Assembly (NCBI GenBank): GCA_037349105.1
Contig: JAYJMM010000062.1
Coordinates: 647,001 to 711,000 of the forward strand
Source of the DNA: Limnomonas spitsbergensis
Taxonomy: Eukaryota > Chlorophyta > Chlorophyceae > Chlamydomonadales
Direction of reading: 5' to 3'
Length of the DNA stretch: 64,000 nt
This document shows positions 57,201 through 64,000 of this stretch, piece after piece. The number at the start of each line of letters is the position of its first letter. Position 1 is the first letter of the stretch. The notes beneath the pieces were generated by a model. The model saw nothing but the letters and a program-made list of their open reading frames with translations, did no database searches and was not told where the DNA came from. The position numbers and the translations under genes were made by a program.

Positions 57201-57694
57201 AGGGTTTCCACCTCTCCAGGAGGTGGGTCCCCAGCGCTGAAAGAGAAAACACGAACTTCCATCGGCAGGCTATGGCACCTGTAAAAATGCTTTGGATAGA
57301 GCATGGTGCAAGTGATGTTGAAGGGATGGAGCGCCACTGGTATGTTATTTGTGATGGTCTGTTTCAAGGGGTTTGGTGGCGCTGCTGTTTTGTACTGGGG
57401 GCCGGCGAACAGCGGCAAATCTTATTTTGACTGCGCTTCTGCTGCCCTTCCGCTCCGTTCCAGTCTATGGGCTGAATTGGTTCCCTTTGAGGCATGGGGG
57501 TGTCAGCGGCAATCGTCAAGTTAGGAGGGCAAAAATTAGGATTGCTGTCCTGATGTGTTTGCTCCCTATCCAACGGCGCTCGCGTGGTGTAAGTAGTGTG
57601 ACGCTCTGTCCTGGGTATTGAGAGGCGGTGGTCATGGGAGGGTGACATGGTGGCTGTGGTGATCTGATGCATGGACCTGGAAATGTGAGGCGGT
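54279..57694. repeat. 3,416-bp unit, copy 2
   Basis: This is identical to copy 1 in all the lines compared by eye, including long homopolymer tracts (TTTGGGGGGGGGG at 53069 and 56485). The right end falls in a degenerate ~50-bp repeat that continues beyond it, while the left end of copy 1 abuts unrelated sequence. Confidence 0.95.
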
Positions 57695-57865
57695 AGTCAT
57701 GTTAGTGTGGCATGGTGGTTTGGTAAGTGTGATGTGGTGTTCACGTTAGTGTGACATAGTGGCCTGGGTAGTGTGATGCAGTGGTCACGGTAATGTGACA
57801 GAGTGTTTTGGGTAGTGTGATGCGGTGATGATGGCACTTTGACGCATGAGTCTAGCCTGGTTAGG
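57640..57865. repeat. Degenerate ~50-bp GTAGTGTGATG repeat
   Basis: The words GTAGTGTGATGC, GTGGTCACGGTAATGTGACA and TAGTGTGACATAGTGG recur about five times. The last ~50 bp of the 3,416-bp unit belong to this repeat. Confidence 0.7.
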
Positions 57866-57869
57866 TGTT

Positions 57870-59275
57870 TGAGTGGCAGTACTCCAAGCAATGGTCATGT
57901 GACAATCAAGCAGGAGGAGACAGTCAGTTAAGGTCAGTGAAAGCATTATAAATATATTGGATGGCTTCTCAGCTTCACGGAACAGTCAGTGATGTAGGAC
58001 GTGGCAGCTTAATCAATTCCAGAAAATACGGCAGGATAGGCAGGTAGTGTAGGGATGAATGGTGAATGGTGTAGTGCTCTCTATTTAGAATCAACATGAG
58101 CATTTGTGTTGTCAGTTTTGTAAAATGGTAGGTGGTGATCATTTTGTGTGCATGTATCTTTGGGGCTGGCAGGTCAGTTTGCAGATTGAGTCTTTGCTCA
58201 GTCCTCTAAGGGCCTCCAGTCCTAACTCCAAAGACTGGGCAGGAACCATGGTGTGGTGCTTTCAATGATGACCTGGTATAAGACAGTGGGCACTTGTTTA
58301 GTTCTAGTTTTTAATGTGTTGCGACCTCGGCTGTGGGGATTGAAAATTCTTTGCAGTCTGGTTGGTGCCAGCAGGTTGTACATTTTGAGAACAAACGCAT
58401 CTGGAGTGGGTTATATATCCCTACAGTAGCTATGGAAGATTGGCTGTCAGCAATACGCCAATACATAATTTATAATGCCATCCAACAAATGGGGTTCATT
58501 CCTTCTCCGCTGGACAAAAATATGGATGCCAGCTCAAGGGAGCACTGGTCTGGGTAGGGGCACACAACGAGTTGAGGAATGGGGATAAATCACATCACGT
58601 TGTTTCCAACAATTGCTTGTGTGATCTGAGTGGTGAAAGCTTACGTTCACCAAAATCATCTGCAATGCGCCCCTGGCCATCATAAGCAACCTGCCAGGCA
58701 GCCAGTCAGCCACAACTGGATCAAGGGGGACAAGCTACACTCCAGCCTGCGATGCGGATAGCTGGGGCCTAAGCAGTTGGGCTTGATGTACCAGTAGGCT
58801 CCCCGGGCCTTGGTCTGTGAAAGAGCTGAATCGTTGCTAAGGGGAACTTCCTTTGGTCAGGTCGGGTGGGGAATGGGGACAACACGGGTACATGCATGGC
58901 CCTGATAGATGCTCCAATGGCCGGGATGTCGACGTCGTGTCGGGACATGGACACGATTGCTCCATCCATCACAACACGACAGGGTCAGAGGACGCAGTCG
59001 AGTGCAGCCAGCTTAAGCATATTAGTATCGGCATTTTCTTCATCGACCCCCCACCGGCCAGTCGAAGTGCCCCCCTCCCAACAAAACAACATTCGCACAA
59101 CAGTTCACGTAATCACATCCCTAGCAATTATTTCGCATCGCCATAGTTCACGTCCATCCGTATTCCAGAATCCACGCTTCCAGGCAGTCTTCCTTCCTCT
59201 CGCTGTTCCACCCGGCTCATACATTGTTTTTCTTCTTCCTTCTTCTCCAATCACACCAGCTCTCTTGAAGGACTT
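57870..59275. other. Intergenic stretch upstream of the last gene
   Basis: No gene is recognised. The frames at 58333-58557 and 58853-59342 lack familiar content. The last 60 bases before the ATG at 59276 are pyrimidine-rich (TTTTTCTTCTTCCTTCTTCT) and end in CACACCAG, which could be part of a 5' UTR or an intron end. Confidence 0.4.
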
Positions 59276-62200
59276 ATGGAACATGCCCGGGCGCTTTCGC
59301 CCCCAGCTGCAGTGGAAGAGGCCGGTAGCCGAGACTTCCTGACGCTGTGCCTCAAACGCTCTGCTTTAGATGCTGATATTTACGAAGATGTTGTCGACGC
59401 ATGCGATATGCAAGAACCCGTTCTCACACCTCTGTTGCTAGCTTGCACTATGAGCGCCGAAGAGGCAAGCGATAAGCTGTTTCTTACTCTGGACGAGGCG
59501 AAGTCGATGATTCAAACCTGTAAACAACAGTGTCTACGCATCGGCGTTCAATTCGGGGACGGCAGTGTCTACGAGCCTCCTAAGGATGACGACTCACCCG
59601 AAGTCGAGTCTGCAGCAGGTATAAGGGTGGGGTGATGGGTAGCGAGGTGAGGCAGGCTGAGGTGGTGTCAGATCATCAGACCTTCAATCATGACGAATAG
59701 GGATGCTTTATCGCGAGGCATTATCCTGTTAAAATGCGATCCCTGTGCTCGCCGACCGCCTGGACCGGCCCATCGGCATGGCGTTTTGCGTGATGCTAGG
59801 GGGCATGCATGCTGTTGTGTATATGCTAGATGATCCTCCATGTGCCACCACCCCATATCCGTTGAGTCACATCCAGATGGTTTGTAACCATGCATATTTG
59901 ATCACCTCTGATCACTTAAATTCCGGATGCATGCCGGCATGCCGCTCGTGCTTGTGTCGGGAAGAGCGCACACCTGTCCCCCAATCCCCCAAGCCTGTTT
60001 GTCACCCACTCATCCCACTCGCTGTTATCAATGAACATGTGCAATCCAGCCCCTTACTGGTATCGCCGCAACAATGTTTGAAAGCATACTCCAATGTAGG
60101 ACCTGAAGGGCATAGCCTGCAGTCGTGCTGCAGAGCACCCCATGCAGTCTAGATTTGAAAGTTTTGGAGAAACTTTCCTTCGATCGTGCCACAATTTGGC
60201 AACATTCTTCGATATAAGTTTGTCCAGGAAGCTGAGGCGAAGCCTTGGTGCGTGTGTGCGTGCTGGGGGGCGACTGGTGCCCCTTTCTTGGGGTCATATC
60301 TCCGGAACATATCTGGAAACATTTGCCCGTTGTCTTGTGCTGATTTCCCTTTTTAGACATGGCAGTCCAATCAGGTGGATGTTAAATCGCTGACCCCCTC
60401 CCCTCCCCTGACCCTGTGGGTGCTTGCGTCAACTTTGTAACAGCAAACCTTCGGGCACTCACCCCACGCCACGACGATCAAATTTAAATCACTTTCCCTC
60501 TCCTGCATCGCTCAAGCAAATCAGCAAAGACTAACCTCTCTGCCCAGCTGCTTCATACCATGCCCGATTGTTTTGCATTTCAGGCGTTACTGTCCAGGCA
60601 GCCGCCATCGCAGCACCCCCTGCTGTCACCTGCCTCCCCGGCGCCTTGAAGCGAGCAGCTGCTTACCACGCTGCATCTGCCGGCAACGCTACACCTGCTT
60701 CCCACGCTGTGACACCGGCGTCCAAGGCAGGCGGCAATAAGACAGCCGGGCAGCGGCCTCAGCCCGCCGTCCATGCCAATGCCTATGCCCACTCCCATCC
60801 CCAGGCCCCCAAGAAAAACATCCAAAGCAACCCCTCCTCCCACTACCACCATGCCACCGCCACCGCTGCACCCCCGAAGAATTCCCATGCAGCAGTAACA
60901 ACGCCGCGCCATGCGCCTCGTGTCCCTGCTCCCGCAGCCACGACACCCGCTGCCCCCTCCCCTCCTGCCGCCGCCACCGCCTCTGCTCCCTCCTATGCCT
61001 CAAAAGCGCGGATTGCCGGTGCTACTCCTACACCTGCTGGTGCAGTCCCTGTCCCGGCAACAGCAGCTGCTGCTTCTGCTTCTGCTGCTGCTGCTGCTCT
61101 GTCAGCAGCTACAATGTCATCCTCTAACAGCAGGGTGAAAATGATGCGCACCTCATCAGCAGCAGAAGCAACAGCAGCGGCAACAGCAACAGCAGCGGCA
61201 ACAGAAAGAGCAGCGGCAACAGCAGGGGCAACAGCAACAGCAGCGGCAACAGCAGCGGCAGCGGTTGCAGCGGCAGAAGCAGAAGTGAAACCAGATGCAA
61301 CAGCAGCAGCAACACCAGCAACATCAACAGCCATTACATGCCCTGATGTTGCCTTCAGCAGCTTTGCTGTTGCGGCGAGCAACGGAGCAGTCGCGGGGGA
61401 AGCAGGGGGTGCAACCGGTGGAAAAGCTGGAGGAGCGGGGCCAGTGAAGAGACTCAGCTGCGGATCTGCTGCTGACCGCGCACATGCTGTTTCCCCACGC
61501 TCCACCCGAGGATCCCTGGAATTCAACCTCGGGGCAGGCTGGGGCAGCAGTGGAGGCAGAGGTGCTTCGACGCTGTCCCGAACAGCCTCTGTCTCGGCAT
61601 CAACAGAAACAAACCCTGCCTCTGCTACTGCCGCGCTCACACCTGTGTCTACGACTGCACCCGCTACCGAGCCCGCGCCCGTGCCTGCAATCACAGCTGT
61701 GTCCACCAGCATGCCCGCGCCGGCCACAACGCCAACGCCCTTAGCCGCCCCTGTGCTGACGTCTGCGCTGAATATCGCACCTGCGCCGGAAGCTGCAGCT
61801 GCGCCCACAGCCTCCCCCCCAGCAGTGGTTATCAACCCTCCCCCCACGCCCGCAGCCGTGTCCACCAACCCCACCACGCCCGTGCCCGCAGCATTGGCCG
61901 CCAGGCTCCAAGTGTCCCCCTCCGAGTCCTCCTTCGCAGTCTCCAAAACAAGGAATGAAGTCGCCGGGACAGCTGCCATCACCGCTTCCGCTGCCGCAAC
62001 CGCCGCCTCAGCCGCCTCTCCCCCTTCGCTGCACTCTTCTCCATCGGATGCATTCCTGGGCGGCCCTCCCATGCACTTGATGCAACAGCAGGGGCAGCTA
62101 CGCTCGTCCATGGGCACACCACGGAAACCCTTGTTTGGGGCACCTGGCAGCAGAAGCAGCGGCTACGGCAGACTGTCTGCCGCATCCGCAGCTGGCGGCA

Positions 62201-63909
62201 CATCTGCGGCCTTCTTCAACAAAGGCGTGTCGTCTGCCACTCCGGTCATGTCGACGCTCCGTTCTCGAGCTGCCGCAGCCGCAGCCACAGGTGCTGCCGC
62301 TGCTGCAGCCTCTTTGGGTGTGGGCGGCCCCACGGGCATGGCCTTAGTTTCATCCCCCTCCCCCTCCCCCTCATCACGCATACCTGGTGTGGGAGCAGTA
62401 GCGGCAGCAGGAAGCACATCCTTTGTTTCTCTGTCCCCCTCCTCCTCGTCACGCATCCCGGCAACAATAGCCGTGAGGACTGAACCGCCGCCCTCCTATG
62501 CGCGTGTGACAGCGTCCTTCAAGGTGGGGGAAATATCGGCCTCTGACGATGTTTGAATGATTGGTTTCAATGCCGTGCTGGTTCACTGCACTGCAGCTGA
62601 CCGGGAATCTGTTTCCTGAAACACATTTCATGAAAGCGGTTTCGTGCGCTTCCAATTCACACTAAAAAGGTTTCCGAAATCATGAATAGCTTATAATTTG
62701 TTTTTTGCGCACTACCACACCAGTACAGCTACAATTCAGCTACATCTCGTCCCACAGCCAGGGGGGCCTGAAGCATCAAACGCTGCCTCCAGGTCCCCTG
62801 GCCTTAGGCTGGTCCACCAGGGTTGACCACCCAGGTGGAATCCCCATCCACCCAGTGGTGCCTGCCCAGATGACGGCCTGTCAAAGTTGGTCTGGTGAAC
62901 CCTAAAATACGCACTGTGTTCTAGTCCTTACAGCATATCAGGACAAGGACAAGGCATCAGCAGGCAGCAACAGTAGTAGCCACCCGCAGAAGATCCCCCA
63001 ACCCCACATTCGGAAATCGAAACCCTTACCTATTAACCCCAAGCCCTTCACCCTTCACCCTAAACCCCACATTCGAAACCCTGACCGATTAACCCCAATC
63101 CCTTCACCCCACACCCACTACCCCAATCCCTCTACCCCAATCCTTTCCCCGCTTATTCCGTTCCCCCCCGAATCCTTTCCCCCCAATCCCTTTCCCCCCC
63201 AAACCCTTTCCCCCCCAATCCCTTTCCCCCCAATCACTTTCCCCCCCAATCCCTTTCCCCCCCAATCCCTTTCCCCCCCAATCACTTTCCCCCCCAATCC
63301 CTTTCCCCCCCAATCACTTTTCCCCCCAATCCCTTTCCCCCCCAATCCCTTTCCCCCCCAATCCCTTTCCCCCCCAATCCCTTTCCCCCCAATCCCTTTC
63401 CCCCCCAATCCCTTTCCCCCCCAATCCCTTTCCCCCCCAATCACTTTCCCCCCCAATCACTTTCCCCCCCAATCACTTTCCCCCCCAATCACTTTCCCCC
63501 CCAATCACTTTCCCCCCCAATCCCTTTCCCCCCCAATCACTTTCCCCCCCAATCACTTTCCCCCCCAATCACTTTCCCTCCCCTTATCCCTTTCCCCCCC
63601 AATCCCTTTCCCCCCCTTATCCCTTCCCTCCCCTATCCCTTCCCTCCACAGTCCCGCCTTACCCCCCAGCTAGGAGATGATGGCGGTGACACCCTCGCAG
63701 CTAGGGGAAGCAGCAGCAGCCACACACCCGCCTCGCCAAGTGTGTCGCCCAGAGGGCTGGGCATGCCGGCTTATCGTGCGAAGGCCCTCGAGTCTGGGGT
63801 GGCTGCACCTGCGGCTCCAGCACCCGTTCCCCCGCCGAAGCGGGTCGTGAAGAAGACCGTGTTTGACCACATCAGCTCTTCGCTGTTGAAGCCCACAAAG
63901 GCGTTCCTG
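59276..63909 (+). CDS. Ala/Pro/Thr-rich protein with small ordered N-terminal domain, runs off the window
   Basis: Exon 1 is 59276-59618 (AG|GTATAAG, phase 1). Exon 2 starts at 60584 after TTGCATTTCAG. It can either run to the TGA at 62554-62556 (771 aa) or splice at TTCAAG|GTGGGG (62523, phase 0) to an exon at 63652-63909 that ends in CTG|GTGAGT. I prefer the second, because 63652-63909 is phase-matched and coding-like (VSPRGLGMPAYRAKALESGV, KRVVKKTVFDHISSSLLKPT) and otherwise has no host. Exon 1 encodes an ordered acidic domain (DFLTLCLKRSALDADIYEDV, EEASDKLFLTLDEAKSMIQT). Exon 2 is largely Ala, Pro, Thr and Ser, including an (Ala-Thr)n run at about 61150-61330 made of CAGCAGCGGCAA-type repeats, and pairs of SPSSSSRIP. 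I recognise no family. Intron 2 is filled by a C-rich minisatellite. Confidence 0.6.
59640..60583. other. Intron 1 of the last gene
   Basis: No separate gene is recognised here. Frames on both strands (60-135 codons) overlap one another and show no domain. Confidence 0.45.
63000..63120. repeat. ~65-bp CCCTTCACCC/ATTCGAAACC tandem pair
   Basis: ATTCGGAAATCGAAACCCTT, TTAACCCCAAGCCCTTCACC and CACATTCGAAACCCTGACC, TTAACCCCAATCCCTTCACC form two diverged copies just before the 15-16-bp array. Confidence 0.65.
63120..63640. repeat. 15-16-bp C-rich minisatellite, about 32 copies
   Basis: The unit is AATCCCTTTCCCCCCC, or AATCACTTTCCCCCCC in one subtype; the subtypes cluster. On the minus strand it is G-rich, and the long minus-strand Gly/Lys/Trp-rich frame is a repeat artefact. 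It occupies the intron before the exon at 63652. Confidence 0.97.
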
Positions 63910-64000
63910 GTGAGTAAGGGAGGGGCAGATGGAGTAGGGGGGCAGGGACAGAGGGGGAGGGGGGAGGGGGACACTTGATCAGGCCTGAATGAGCTCGAGT

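Noticed and set aside
60993..62117. Minus-strand 374-codon Ala/Val-rich frame
   Set aside because: It is a shadow of the Ala/Pro/Thr-rich exon on the plus strand, which has phase-matched splice sites and an upstream exon.
63104..63456. Minus-strand Gly-Lys-Trp repeat protein
   Set aside because: It is a translation of the 15-16-bp minisatellite with no gene context.
1..64000. Bacterial features such as operons, CRISPR arrays, defence islands or phage genes
   Set aside because: Introns, LINE and hAT elements and a mitochondrial carrier show that the DNA is eukaryotic nuclear. The tandem arrays have no spacer-repeat structure.

Overview
The window is nuclear DNA of a green alga, most likely a chlamydomonadalean (volvocine-type) chlorophyte. 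The reasons are short GT-AG-interrupted exons, Ala/Gln/Ser-rich low-complexity proteins, abundant minisatellites and G- or C-rich introns, an L1-like LINE, a hAT transposon, and an ADP/ATP carrier whose protein closely resembles those of green algae. There are no operons, ribosome binding sites, CRISPR arrays, rRNA or convincing tRNA genes. Gene models below were built by hand, by matching open frames to splice sites and requiring the intron phases to agree.

Layout. 1-3.9 kb: minisatellites, an inverted repeat and remnants of a PAS-domain gene. 3.9-8.0 kb (minus): a decayed L1-like LINE with ORF1 and ORF2 (endonuclease, reverse transcriptase, CCHC tail). 8.6-12.6 kb (minus): a complete 8-exon mitochondrial ADP/ATP carrier gene (306 aa). 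12.6-16.9 kb: repeats and gene-poor DNA, including a diverged relative of part of the 3.4-kb unit found at 50-57 kb. 16.9-20.1 kb (minus): a 3-exon gene for a 686-aa C3HC4 RING-finger protein with a Gln-rich middle and a KIX-like domain. 23.0-26.8 kb (minus): a 3-exon gene for a ~1025-aa low-complexity protein of unknown function. 29.4-37.9 kb (plus): a gene fragment with PxLL (mTERF-like) helical repeats, whose largest intron holds about 5.5 kb of tandem arrays. 38-45 kb: repeats, dispersed elements and a broken coding region. 45.1-49.7 kb (plus): a gene with repeated C-[E/D/K]-[S/F]-P-R-R motifs, whose intron carries a 1,011-bp internally deleted hAT element with an exact 8-bp target duplication. 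50.9-57.7 kb: two apparently identical 3,416-bp units in tandem. 59.3 kb to the right edge (plus): an Ala/Pro/Thr-rich gene that runs off the window.

The genes do not form one pathway. The carrier exchanges ADP and ATP across the inner mitochondrial membrane, the RING protein is probably a nuclear ubiquitin ligase, and the PxLL protein is probably organellar. The most unusual items are the RING plus KIX-like architecture, the hAT deletion derivative, the exact 3.4-kb duplication, and the 41-bp G-rich minisatellite whose every unit carries a splice-donor consensus on the sense strand of its host gene.
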